Below, piece after piece: positions 8,948-17,271 of a stretch of DNA of 64,000 nucleotides. Numbering within the stretch: position 1 is the first letter of the stretch; the number at the start of each line of letters is the position of its first letter. The position numbers were made by a program, and so were the translations under genes. Source of the stretch: Pseudomonas koreensis (lineage in GTDB: Bacteria; Pseudomonadota; Gammaproteobacteria; Pseudomonadales; Pseudomonadaceae); assembly GCF_025447595.1 (NCBI RefSeq), contig NZ_JAOEJU010000003.1:62001-126000 (forward strand), given 5' to 3'. The notes beneath the pieces were generated by a model. That model worked only from the letters and a program-made list of their open reading frames with translations. It did no database searches and had not been told where the DNA came from.

Positions 8948-9906
8948 TGCAACTGACTCAAGGCAATCCGCACCGCTTTGCGTACTTCCGGGTCGCCGTC
9001 ATCCTGCGCGGCCTGCAACGCCGCCACCGCCCCGCGATCGTTCAGTTCGCCGAGAGCCAACGCAGCTTCCTTGCGCAGGTTGCTGATGCGATGGCCGAGG
9101 GTGTCGATCAGGGCGTCGAGGGCTGCGACGTACTTGAGGCGCCCAAGGCTGCGGGTGGCGCGTAGGCGAACCTGCCAGTAGTCGTCGGCCAAGGCTTCGA
9201 TCAGCGCCGGACCCGCGTCGGTGTGGCCGACCTTGCCGAGGGTGGTCGCGGCTTCTTCGCGCACTTGCCAGGCGTGGTCCTGCAAGGCCTGACGCAAGGC
9301 GGGCAGCACCTCGGCGTCACTTGCCAGGCCCAGGGCGCCGGTGGCGGCGCGGCGTACTTCGGTGTCCGGGTCATCACTCGCCAAGCGGGCCAGGGCTGGC
9401 AACGCGTCGAGTTGCTTGAGCCAGCCAAGCACGCCGACGGCTTCGCGACGGACACTGGCGTCGGCATCGTTCAGCGCCTGAATCGCGGCCGGCGCAGCGC
9501 CGGGGAAGCGCAACTCGCGCAAGGCCCGGAACGCGGCAATCCGCACGCCGGTTTCGGCATGGCTGGTCCACGGCAGAATCACCCTGCCCGCCGCTTCGGT
9601 CTTGAGCAGGCTCAGGCTCTGCGCCGCTGCGGCTTGCACCGCCGGCGACGGATCGGTCAGCGCTTGGCACAGCGCTTCTACCACCGGTTCGTCTTCCCAG
9701 GCTTCCAACAGGCGCGCCGCTTCGGCACGCACTTCTTCGGCGGGGTCTTCGGCCAGCCGCTCAACCAGCCAGAGCAAGCCGTCCGGCTCTTCGAGGTCGG
9801 CCAGATCGATCAGGGCAATCCGTCGGACACCAGCGTCATCGGCGGTCAGGCGGGGTTGCAGGGCGAGAATGTCTTCGTTATCGGTCACAGCAAAAAATGA
9901 AGTCAT
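8944..9906 (-). CDS. HEAT-repeat (PBS lyase-like) protein
   Basis: The 320-residue protein is almost wholly made of about nine HEAT/PBS-lyase helical repeats of about 31 residues, each with a pattern like DPDTEVRRAATGALG or DYWQVRLRATRSLG. There is no signal peptide, so it is cytoplasmic. HEAT solenoids bind proteins and often assist in cofactor attachment or assembly. Its ATG overlaps the stop of the ABC ATPase gene and its stop overlaps the DUF971 start, both by four bases. The coupling suggests it helps mature or regulate the transporter or the flavoprotein/ferredoxin pair. No catalytic motif is visible. Confidence 0.87.
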   Translation of the reverse strand: MTSFFAVTDNEDILALQPRLTADDAGVRRIALIDLADLEEPDGLLWLVERLAEDPAEEVRAEAARLLEAWEDEPVVEALCQALTDPSPAVQAAAAQSLSLLKTEAAGRVILPWTSHAETGVRIAAFRALRELRFPGAAPAAIQALNDADASVRREAVGVLGWLKQLDALPALARLASDDPDTEVRRAATGALGLASDAEVLPALRQALQDHAWQVREEAATTLGKVGHTDAGPALIEALADDYWQVRLRATRSLGRLKYVAALDALIDTLGHRISNLRKEAALALGELNDRGAVAALQAAQDDGDPEVRKAVRIALSQLQ

Positions 9907-10751
9907 AGGGCAAATCTCGGCAAGGCGTTTTCAGGAGGCAGGCCGAGCGGGTTGAGGCGCGGCAGCGGTCGGTCGTTGTCGTGGCGCAGCAGGTCGAGAC
10001 AGTGGCGCTTGAGGCGCGAGAATTCGTGGCTGGTCACCAGTTCGGTGGTGCGTGGCCGGGGGAAATCCAGACGCAGGTCTTCGATGATTCGCCCCGGCCG
10101 TGCGCTCATCACCAGCAAGCGGTCGGCGAGGAATAGCGCTTCATCGATGTCATGGGTGACGAACACCACGGTGGTGCGAATCCGCGTCCAGATGTCCAGC
10201 AGCAGTTCCTGCATGTTCAGGCGGGTCAGCGCATCCAGTGCGCCGAAGGGTTCGTCCATCAGCAACAGCCGTGGCCGGTTGACCAGCACCCGGGCGATCT
10301 CCACCCGTTGCTGCATGCCGCCGGAAAGTTGATCAGGCCAGCGTTCGGCGAAACCTTCGAGGCCGACCAGTTTGAGGATGTCGTCGGCGGCGCGATGGCG
10401 CTCGGCCTTGCCGATGCCGCGCATTTTCAGGCCGAAGGCAACGTTGTCGCGCACCGTGCGCCACGGGAACAGCGTGTGATGCTGGAACACCATGCCGCGT
10501 TGCGGTGACGGGCCGGACACTTCGGCACCATCGACTTTCAACTGCCCGCCATGGGGTTGCAGATGCCCGGCCAATGCGCCGAGCAAGGTCGATTTGCCGC
10601 AACCGGACGGGCCGAGAATGCACACGAACTGGCCGGGTTCGATCTGGCAATCCAGCCCCTGCACCGCTTCGAACGCTTGCCGGCCCTCGCCGAGGACGAT
10701 GGATAACTGGCAGATGTCGATCCGCCCTTCCGGGGTTTGCATCACGCTCAT
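9903..10751 (-). CDS. ABC transporter ATP-binding protein (NitT/TauT type)
   Basis: The 282-residue protein has the standard ATPase motifs: Walker A GPSGCGKST (residues 47-55), signature LSGGMQQR, Walker B LLLMDEPFGALD and switch histidine in VFVTHDIDEAL. It is closest to the SsuB/TauB group that energises import of sulfonates, taurine or nitrate. The start ATG shares one base with the permease stop (TGATG); a much longer upstream extension in the same frame reads through the permease and is not real. It couples to the permease and binding protein of this operon. Confidence 0.93.
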   Translation of the reverse strand: MSVMQTPEGRIDICQLSIVLGEGRQAFEAVQGLDCQIEPGQFVCILGPSGCGKSTLLGALAGHLQPHGGQLKVDGAEVSGPSPQRGMVFQHHTLFPWRTVRDNVAFGLKMRGIGKAERHRAADDILKLVGLEGFAERWPDQLSGGMQQRVEIARVLVNRPRLLLMDEPFGALDALTRLNMQELLLDIWTRIRTTVVFVTHDIDEALFLADRLLVMSARPGRIIEDLRLDFPRPRTTELVTSHEFSRLKRHCLDLLRHDNDRPLPRLNPLGLPPENALPRFAL

Positions 10752-11533
10752 CAGGCTTTTCCTCGTGGTCGGTGCCAGGGCGTGAACAGCCCGCCCAGGC
10801 GTTTGATCAGCAGGCTGCTGCCCATGCCCAACACGCCGATCAGCAACATGCCGACCACGATGTCGGCGTAGTTCTGGATCGTGTAGGACTCCCAGGTGTA
10901 GTAACCGATGCCGAACTGGCCGGAGATCATTTCGGCGGTCACCAGGCAGAACCACGAGGTGCCCATACCGATGGCGAGGCCGGTGATGATGCTCGGTGCG
11001 GCCCCTGGCAGGATCACTTCCAGCAGGATCGCCCGGCGCCCTGCCCCGAGGCTTTTGGCTGAGGCAATCAGGCGCGGGTCGACGCCTTCGACGCCGTGCA
11101 CGGTGTTGAGCAGGATCGGGAACAGCGCGCCGGTGAAGGTGATGAACACCATCGACAGTTCGGAGGATGGGAACATCAGGATGGCCAGCGGAATCCAGGC
11201 GACGGCGGGGATTGGGCGCAGGACCTCCAGCGGTGGCAGCAGCAGGTCTTCGGCCCACTTTGAGCGGCCGATGGCAAGGCCCAGGGCGATGCCGATCACC
11301 AGTGCGGCAAGATAGCCGGCGAAGACCCGGCCGAGGCTGGCGGTCAGGTGCTGGAGGAGCTTGCCGGAGTCACCGAGGCCGAGGGCGGCTTCGATCACGG
11401 CCAGCGGCGTCGGGACGTTGGCGAAGGTAACGAGGCCGAGGTTCCAGTGGTGGCTGGCGGCGAGTTGCCAGAAGAGCAGGCAGAGCAGCAGTGAGACGGC
11501 TCGGGGGATCCAGCGTCGATAGGGTCTGAACAC
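10751..11533 (-). CDS. ABC transporter permease (NitT/TauT type)
   Basis: The 260-residue membrane protein has about six helices and the cytoplasmic EAA loop (SAKSLGAGRRAILLEVILPG), typical of SsuC/TauC permeases. I chose the GTG at 11533, with GAGAGGA seven bases upstream. The upstream ATG at 11599 would encode residues from inside a REPIN and is rejected. The gene follows the binding-protein gene after a 135-base gap filled by the REPIN, and overlaps the ATPase start. It forms the membrane channel of the importer. Confidence 0.92.
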   Translation of the reverse strand: MFRPYRRWIPRAVSLLLCLLFWQLAASHHWNLGLVTFANVPTPLAVIEAALGLGDSGKLLQHLTASLGRVFAGYLAALVIGIALGLAIGRSKWAEDLLLPPLEVLRPIPAVAWIPLAILMFPSSELSMVFITFTGALFPILLNTVHGVEGVDPRLIASAKSLGAGRRAILLEVILPGAAPSIITGLAIGMGTSWFCLVTAEMISGQFGIGYYTWESYTIQNYADIVVGMLLIGVLGMGSSLLIKRLGGLFTPWHRPRGKA

Positions 11534-11559
11534 AATAATTCCTCTCACCCCGACTCTAT

Positions 11560-11646
11560 GTGGGAGCGAGCTTGCTCGCGATTCGGATAGGTCATGCACA
11601 GTTGCACCGGCTGACCGGACGCCTTCGCGAGCAAGCTCGCTCCCAC
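11560..11646. repeat. REPIN inside the ABC operon
   Basis: GTGGGAGCGAGCTTGCTCGCG at 11560 and its inverse ending at 11646, between the binding-protein and permease genes. It may lower expression of the permease and ATPase relative to the binding protein by pausing decay or transcription. Confidence 0.92.
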
Positions 11647-11668
11647 AGTTGACCGAGTTGTTATCGGG

Positions 11669-13072
11669 TTAACGACTGGCCACGGCCTGCGCGGTTGCAT
11701 CGGTGAAATCGAAGACTTTGCCGCCTTGGGCCGAAGCGTATTGCTGCGCCTGCCCCTTCAACAAAAACGCACTGAGGCGTCCCTTCGCATCACTGGCAAA
11801 CCACGCCTGCTCCGCCAGCAACTTGATCCCGCTGTCACTCGCCTGCGCATACACCGCCCGGATGTTCTTGCCTTCCGATTTCAGGCCGGCCAGCGCCGTG
11901 AACGCCTCTTCAGCCGAGGCATAGCGCCGGACCTTGTCCTCACCGCGCACCCAGATTTCTGCGACATGGCTGAAATCCGAGATAGCCTTTCCGGTCGCCG
12001 CATCGACCGACTTCAACGGCGTCTGCGCGTAATTGGCCAGTTGCGCCGTGTAATCCAGATTCGAAGCCTTGAACGCCGCACGAATGTACTGATCGTCAAT
12101 AAAGGAATTCAGATCGAGCCCGCGATCGGCCTTCTTCAGCAGCTTCAGCGTGTCGATGGCCGTGCCGACAGCCTGGCGGTATTCAGGTTTCCAGCTCAGG
12201 TCACGGGTCTGTACACCGAGCGGGCCGTGGAACAGGTAATTGACCTCGGCATCGACACCGGTGACCTTGGCGATCAGCTCGCTGTATTTCTCCGGTTCGG
12301 CGGCCAGCAGTTGATTGGCTTCGATGCTCGCGCGCAGGTAAGCGACGACGATTTCCGGGTACTTTTTCGCATAGGCCTGATCCACCAGCGCACCGTGGAA
12401 AGTCGGCGCATTGGCCTGGGCGCCGTCGTAGATCTTGCGGGCGAAGCCACGGCTCGGGAACAGTTCGGCGAACGGTACAAAGTCGGCGTGAGCGTCGATC
12501 TTGCCGGCCTGCAACGCCGAGCCTGCAACCTCCGGCGGCTGGGCGATGATGTTCACGTCTTTGAGCGGATCCCAGCCCTGCTCCGCCACGGCGCGCAGCA
12601 ACATGCCGTGGGCAGTGGACGCGAACGGTACGGAAATGGTCTTGCCCTTGAGCTCGCTCAGCGACTGCACGCCGGACGCGCTCGGCACCACGATGCCGTT
12701 GCCGCTGCCCTTGATGCTGCCCGACAACACGCTGATGAACAGGCTGTGTTTGCCGGCGGTTTCGAACGCCACGCCGTTGAACGCGCCGGGGAAATCGGCC
12801 ATGGCGCCGAAGTCGAGTTTGCCGGCGACCATCTCGTTGGTCAGCGGTGCGCCGCTGGTGAAGTTCTTCCACTGCACATCGTACTTGGCGTCCTTGTAGG
12901 CGCCGTCGTGAGGCAGGTATTTGTCGAGCAGGCCCAGTTCGCGAATCAACAGGCCGCCGGCGGCGCAGTTGATGGTGGTGTCCTGGGTGCCGATGGCAAT
13001 GCGGATGGTTTCGGCCGAAGCCGACAAGGTGAACGAGGCCAGTACCAGACCGGCGATTGCTGCACGCAACAT
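11669..13072 (-). CDS. ABC transporter substrate-binding protein with extra C-terminal domain
   Basis: The 467-residue protein begins with a signal peptide (MLRAAIAGLVLASFTLSASA), then a NitT/TauT/SsuA-like binding fold (IRIAIGTQDTTINCAAGGLL... KLDFGAMADFPGAF... FASTAHGMLLRAVAEQGWD). The family is usually about 320-340 residues; here about 110 residues follow (from about 355). The tail resembles NosL-type domains in the run AWFASDAKGRLSAFLLKGQ and GGKVFDFTDA. I chose ATG 13072, preceded by AGGGGA; the upstream ATG at 13093 lacks a signal-peptide-like start. The substrate is unknown; the neighbours suggest a sulfur compound. Confidence 0.88.
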   Translation of the reverse strand: MLRAAIAGLVLASFTLSASAETIRIAIGTQDTTINCAAGGLLIRELGLLDKYLPHDGAYKDAKYDVQWKNFTSGAPLTNEMVAGKLDFGAMADFPGAFNGVAFETAGKHSLFISVLSGSIKGSGNGIVVPSASGVQSLSELKGKTISVPFASTAHGMLLRAVAEQGWDPLKDVNIIAQPPEVAGSALQAGKIDAHADFVPFAELFPSRGFARKIYDGAQANAPTFHGALVDQAYAKKYPEIVVAYLRASIEANQLLAAEPEKYSELIAKVTGVDAEVNYLFHGPLGVQTRDLSWKPEYRQAVGTAIDTLKLLKKADRGLDLNSFIDDQYIRAAFKASNLDYTAQLANYAQTPLKSVDAATGKAISDFSHVAEIWVRGEDKVRRYASAEEAFTALAGLKSEGKNIRAVYAQASDSGIKLLAEQAWFASDAKGRLSAFLLKGQAQQYASAQGGKVFDFTDATAQAVASR

Positions 13073-13201
13073 GGTTGAATCCCCTCGAATCATTTATAGG
13101 ATGTTCGTCTCCGCCGCGATCAGGGCGCGGTGGGAAACGAGGGGTGTTTGGTAAATCCAGCGTCCGGGGTTTACGGATGGCTTTTGTGTTGTCTGTGCGG
13201 G

Positions 13202-13299
13202 CCTCTTCGCGAGCAAGCTCGCTCCCACATGATCTTCGGTGTACTCATTATTTGCGGCTGGCCTCTATCCACTGTGGGAGCGAGCTTGCTCGCGAAAGC
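13202..13299. repeat. REPIN, outward orientation
   Basis: CGCGAGCAAGCTCGCTCCCAC at about 13208 and GTGGGAGCGAGCTTGCTCGCG from 13273; the arm order is the reverse of the copies at 5840 and 11560. It lies between the ferredoxin and binding-protein genes. Confidence 0.9.
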
Positions 13300-13309
13300 G
13301 GACTACCGG

Positions 13310-13555
13310 TCAACGCAGTAAATATGGAATTTCGACTTTCACGGCACCGGTCGGGCAGTCCTTTTCGCAAGGCATGCAGTACCAGCATTCGTCGAACGCC
13401 ATATAAGCCTTTTGCGTGGCCGGGTTGATCGCCAGCAGGTCCATCGGGCAGACGTCGACGCACACGGTGCAGCCCTTTTCGGCGATGCATTTGTCCTCGT
13501 CCACGGTGACGGGGGCATTGGAGCGGAAGAAAATTTCCTGGGCTTGATAGGCCAT
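13310..13555 (-). CDS. AprB-like ferredoxin with two [4Fe-4S] sites
   Basis: The 81-residue protein has two cysteine clusters: C-x5-C-x2-C-x3-CP in DKCIAEKGCTVCVDVCP and C-x2-C-x2-C-x3-CP in CWYCMPCEKDCPTGAV. The second cluster and the expanded first loop are like the beta subunit of adenylylsulfate reductase (AprB), but without its C-terminal tail. It is 25 bases downstream of the AprA-like flavoprotein gene and probably forms a complex with it, carrying electrons to or from FAD. I chose the ATG at 13555; the longer upstream start is unsupported. The DNA between this gene and the binding-protein gene holds a REPIN. Confidence 0.9.
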   Translation of the reverse strand: MAYQAQEIFFRSNAPVTVDEDKCIAEKGCTVCVDVCPMDLLAINPATQKAYMAFDECWYCMPCEKDCPTGAVKVEIPYLLR

Positions 13556-13580
13556 GGTTCGGACTCTCTCTAGTGATGCC

Positions 13581-15311
13581 TCAAGCGGCGAAAGCTTTGA
13601 GCCGCAAACGGTCGTAGGCCTGCATTTCCTCGGCATCAAGGGGGATGATGTAAGGCTCGACGGCTTTCTTGAAACTGGTCATGCGCCCGTCCTCGCCTTT
13701 CTTCAGGTGGCAGTGGCAGAACCATTCGCGGTCGTCCCGTTGCGGGTGATCGACGCGATAGTGGTACAGGCCCCAGCGGCTTTCGGCGCGGAACAACGAG
13801 GCGCGGGCAGCCATCTCGGCGCAGTCGCGAATCACGCTGGTTTCCATGGCGCGCATCAGTTCGTGGGCGTTGTTGGCCTTCATCTCGTCGAGATCGCGCT
13901 CGATGTCGCTGAAGCGTTGCAAGCCGATTTCCATTTTTTTGGTCACTTTCGGCGGTTGCAGGTAATCGTTGACGAAGCGTCGCAGCTTGTACTCGACCTG
14001 AGCTGGTGGCAGACCGTGCTCGCGATCCAGCGGTGCGTAGACCCGGGCCTTTTCCTTTTCGATCTGTTCGACATCCAGCGCGGAGAACTCGCGCCCGGCG
14101 ACAAATTCCGCCGCGTTATTACCCGCGAACCAGCCGTAGGTGAACGCGCCGAGCATGTAGTTATGCGGCACGGCCGCCATGTCACCGGCCGAGTACAAAC
14201 CTTTCACCGACGTTTCGGCGCGCTCGTTGACCCACACCCCGGACGCCGAGTGGCCGCTGCAAAAACCGATTTCCGAGATGTGCATCTCGACCATTTGCGT
14301 GCGGTAATCGGTGCCGCGATTGGCGTGGAACTGGCCGCGACTCGGGCGCTCGTTGCTGTGCAGGATTTCCTCGATGTTCTGGATGGTTTCCTCGGCCAGG
14401 TGATCGAGTTTGAGGAACACCGGGCCGTTGCCGCTTTCGAGTTCCTGGTGGAACTCCCACATCATCTGCCCGCTCCAGTAGTCGCACTCGATAAAGCGTT
14501 CGCCCTTGTTGTTGGCGGTGTAGCCACCGAGCGGGCCGGTAACGTAAGCGCAGGCCGGGCCGTTGTAATCCTTGATCAGCGGGTTGATCTGGAAGCACTC
14601 GAGGTTCGCCAGCTCCGCACCGGCGTGATACGCCATTGCGTAACCGTCGCCGGCATTGGTCGGGTTTTCGTAGGTGCCCATCAGGTAACCCGAGGACGGC
14701 AGACCGAGTCGCCCCGCAGCGCCGCAGGCAAGAATCACTGCCTTGGCCTTGATCACATGGAAGTCGGCAGTGCGGCAGTCAAACCCCATCACACCGTTGA
14801 CGGCGCCCTCCTCGTCTGTCAGCAAACGGGTGCAGACCAGTCGGTTGGTGATGCTCACTCGCGCGCGCTTCAATTGGCGATACAGGACTTTCTTGATGTC
14901 GTGCCCTTCCGGCATCGGCAACACGTAAGCGCCCATGTGGTGGACTTTCTTCACCGCGTAATCGCCGGTTTCGTCCTTCTCGAACTTCACGCCCCAGCGA
15001 TCGAGTTGTTCGATGGTTTCGAAACTGTGCGTCGCATAGGCGTATACCGCCGCCTGATTAACGATGCCGTCGTTGGCGATGGTGATTTCCTTGGTGTACT
15101 GCTCGGGTGTCGAGTGGCCGGGAATGATCGCGTTGTTCAGGCCGTCCATGCCCATGCTGATCGCGCCGCTGCGCTTGACGTTGGCCTTGTCGACCAGCAG
15201 CACGCGCAGTTCCTTGTTCTTTTCCTTGGCCTTGATCGCGGCCATCGGGCCGGCGGTGCCGCCGCCGATCACGACGATGTCGTATTCCTGTTCGAGTGTC
15301 GTTCGACTCAT
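13581..15311 (-). CDS. AprA/fumarate-reductase-like FAD-dependent oxidoreductase
   Basis: The 576-residue flavoprotein has an N-terminal FAD dinucleotide motif (IVVIGGGTAGPMAA, residues 13-26) and the RSGAISMGMDGLNN motif that resembles the adenylylsulfate reductase alpha subunit (RSGAVAQGL). The C-terminal half keeps ESRWGLYHYRVDHPQRDD, also AprA-like. Fumarate reductase and SdhA share the fold, and such genes are often labelled that way. It pairs with the small ferredoxin downstream. True AprAB occurs in dissimilatory sulfur metabolism, which is not expected here, so the real substrate is unknown. Its start overlaps the GntR stop by four bases (ATGA). Confidence 0.9.
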   Translation of the reverse strand: MSRTTLEQEYDIVVIGGGTAGPMAAIKAKEKNKELRVLLVDKANVKRSGAISMGMDGLNNAIIPGHSTPEQYTKEITIANDGIVNQAAVYAYATHSFETIEQLDRWGVKFEKDETGDYAVKKVHHMGAYVLPMPEGHDIKKVLYRQLKRARVSITNRLVCTRLLTDEEGAVNGVMGFDCRTADFHVIKAKAVILACGAAGRLGLPSSGYLMGTYENPTNAGDGYAMAYHAGAELANLECFQINPLIKDYNGPACAYVTGPLGGYTANNKGERFIECDYWSGQMMWEFHQELESGNGPVFLKLDHLAEETIQNIEEILHSNERPSRGQFHANRGTDYRTQMVEMHISEIGFCSGHSASGVWVNERAETSVKGLYSAGDMAAVPHNYMLGAFTYGWFAGNNAAEFVAGREFSALDVEQIEKEKARVYAPLDREHGLPPAQVEYKLRRFVNDYLQPPKVTKKMEIGLQRFSDIERDLDEMKANNAHELMRAMETSVIRDCAEMAARASLFRAESRWGLYHYRVDHPQRDDREWFCHCHLKKGEDGRMTSFKKAVEPYIIPLDAEEMQAYDRLRLKAFAA

Positions 15312-16075
15312 GCTTGTTCCCCTTTTTGCCGGTCGATCCGCAGGCGGTACTGGAACGCATCGCCACGGTAGTAAAGGTGTTCGAAGTCCAGCGGCTGGCC
15401 GTGAGCGTCGTGGGTCAGACGCTCGATGCGCATGATCGGCGAGCCGGCCTCGACGTTCAGCGCCTGGGTCAAGTCGCTGTCGGCCAGCACCGCGTCGATG
15501 GCCAGATCGGCGTGGCCGAGGGCGATGCCGCAGTCGTTTTCGAGGATCAGGAAGATGTCGCGGGTCACCAGATCAGCCTTCTCCAATCGTTCGCCGACGG
15601 CTTTGGGCAGGTAGGTGATTTCCAGCGAAATCGGCTCGCGGTTGATCAGGCGTACACGCTTGATCTGCGCGACGATTTCGCCTTCGGCGACCTGCAAACG
15701 CTCGGCGACCAGTTTGTCGGCGGCGATGAATTTGAAGCTGCGCAGGCGGTTGATCACCTCGTAGCCACGGCCGGTCATCGACTCAGCGAGGCCTTGCAGG
15801 GTGCTGACGTTTTGAAAGGTTTTGGGTTTGGCGACGAAGGTGCCTTTGCCGTGGATCTTGAAGATCAGCCCTTCTTTCTGCAGATCGCCCAAGGCCTGGC
15901 GCACGGTGATGCGGCTGACCTTGAACAGCGTGCCGAGCTCGCTTTCGGACGGCATCTGGCTGTCTTGCGGGTATTCGCCGTCGAGAATGCGGGCGCGCAG
16001 CACGTCGCGCAGTTGGGTGTGCAGCGGGACACTTGATAAGGAGAGCGGGCCAAGAGAGAGAACGTTATCGGTCAT
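15308..16075 (-). CDS. GntR-family regulator, HutC/UTRA type
   Basis: The 255-residue protein has a GntR winged helix (LRARILDGEYPQDSQMPSESELGTLFKVSRITVRQAL is its span, residues 26-62) and a UTRA effector domain after residue 90 (HGKGTFVAKPKTFQNV begins the linker). It is the first gene of the flavoprotein/ABC operon and overlaps the next gene by four bases, so it likely autoregulates the whole operon in response to the imported compound. The ATG at 16075 follows an in-frame GTG at 16078; neither has a strong Shine-Dalgarno. A large inverted repeat upstream is the likely operator. Confidence 0.9.
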   Translation of the reverse strand: MTDNVLSLGPLSLSSVPLHTQLRDVLRARILDGEYPQDSQMPSESELGTLFKVSRITVRQALGDLQKEGLIFKIHGKGTFVAKPKTFQNVSTLQGLAESMTGRGYEVINRLRSFKFIAADKLVAERLQVAEGEIVAQIKRVRLINREPISLEITYLPKAVGERLEKADLVTRDIFLILENDCGIALGHADLAIDAVLADSDLTQALNVEAGSPIMRIERLTHDAHGQPLDFEHLYYRGDAFQYRLRIDRQKGEQA

Positions 16076-16085
16076 CACGGGATCA

Positions 16086-16131
16086 CTTGTTATAACGAGT
16101 TATGACGTGATCTTAGAGACGTTATGACAAG
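16086..16131. promoter_or_regulatory. Candidate GntR operator, 12-bp inverted repeat
   Basis: CTTGTTATAACG (16086-16097) and CGTTATGACAAG (16120-16131) match in 11 of 12 positions; a third TTATGACG half-site lies between them at 16100. Position 11 bases upstream of the GntR start suggests autoregulation. Confidence 0.6.
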
Positions 16132-16179
16132 CTTGAGAAATACCGAATGAGCATAAGGTTAGATGCGCAACACCATCCC

Positions 16180-16272
16180 TTGTGGGAGCGAGCTTGCTCG
16201 CGATAGAGGTGTATCAGTCACAAAAGTTATTGACTGACAGGACGCTATCGCGAGCAAGCTCGCTCCCACAGG
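16180..16272. repeat. REPIN
   Basis: TGTGGGAGCGAGCTTGCTCG with inverted partner, arms extended by GCGATAG; lies between the GntR promoter and the Gfo/Idh gene end. Confidence 0.92.
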
Positions 16273-16293
16273 GGGACGGTGTGGTCTGGGGAA

Positions 16294-17262
16294 TTATTGG
16301 CGTTTGAGGATCTGATCCATGACCCAGTCGGTCTTCAGGGCTTCGGCGGCGATTGCAGGGTGCCGGGACTGACCGCGAATCTGCGCGTTCATGCCCAGAA
16401 CGTGGTGCCACTGGATGTGTTCGTGATGGGGGATTTCCAGGCTGATGTGCTCATCGGCATGCAGCTCGACCGGATGCTCATCGAACACCGAAAAACCGAT
16501 CCGCCCTTTACTGCCGATGATCTCGACCCGATCCTCGCGCCGGTCCGCGACAAAGCTCCAGCAGCCCATGCCCAACGCGCCCGAATCGAATCGCCAACTG
16601 GCGCTGACCGCATCCTCCGCCGCGTACAACCTGGCCTGACGCGCCGTGAAGCCGGCGACTTCAACGATGTCGCCGAGCAAGTACTGGAACAGGTCAAAAC
16701 CATGGCTGGCCAGATCCGCGAAGTACCCGCCCCCGGCCACCGACGGATCGGTGCGCCAGTTTGCGCTGCCGTCCAGATCCTTGGGGGAAGGCGCCTTGGT
16801 CAGCGTCCAGCTCAGGTGCCGCACCTCACCGATGCGGCCCTGCTCCAGCCATTGTCGAACCTGCTGGAAGCGCGGCAGCGAACGCCGGTAATAGGAGACG
16901 AACAAGTGCAGACCGGCATCGGCAAACACTTGCTGCATCTCGCGGCTTTGCCCGGCGTTGAGGGCCATGGGTTTTTCCACGCAGCAATGCTTGCCGGCGG
17001 CGGCGACTTTCAGGCTGTAGGCGTGATGGCTGTCAGGTGGCGTGGCGATGTACACCGCGTCCACCTCGGGGTCGTTGATCAGGGCATCGACGTCGGTGTA
17101 CGTCCGGGCGATGCCGTGGCGCGCGGCGTAATCGGTCACGGCTTCGAGGCGGCGCCCCATCACTGCGACCAACGCCGAGCCGGGCGCCTTGTAGAAGGCC
17201 GGCCCGCTCTTGCGTTCAGCGACACTGCCGCAACCGATCATGCCCCAACGCACCACGTTCAT
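16294..17262 (-). CDS. Gfo/Idh/MocA-family oxidoreductase
   Basis: The 322-residue protein has the NAD(P)-binding start VRWGMIGCGSVAERKSGPAF and the family motif CCVEKPMALN near residue 94, where the Lys of EKP is part of the active site. These enzymes oxidise or reduce sugars, inositols or related compounds. The gene lies nine bases after the Dyp-peroxidase stop, with GAGG before its ATG, so the two are co-transcribed. The substrate cannot be named from sequence. Confidence 0.9.
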   Translation of the reverse strand: MNVVRWGMIGCGSVAERKSGPAFYKAPGSALVAVMGRRLEAVTDYAARHGIARTYTDVDALINDPEVDAVYIATPPDSHHAYSLKVAAAGKHCCVEKPMALNAGQSREMQQVFADAGLHLFVSYYRRSLPRFQQVRQWLEQGRIGEVRHLSWTLTKAPSPKDLDGSANWRTDPSVAGGGYFADLASHGFDLFQYLLGDIVEVAGFTARQARLYAAEDAVSASWRFDSGALGMGCWSFVADRREDRVEIIGSKGRIGFSVFDEHPVELHADEHISLEIPHHEHIQWHHVLGMNAQIRGQSRHPAIAAEALKTDWVMDQILKRQ

Positions 17263-17271
17263 TCGTGTGCC

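Noticed and set aside
13554..15371. 605-codon frame opposite the flavoprotein
   Set aside because: Shadow frame; the minus-strand enzyme is well conserved.
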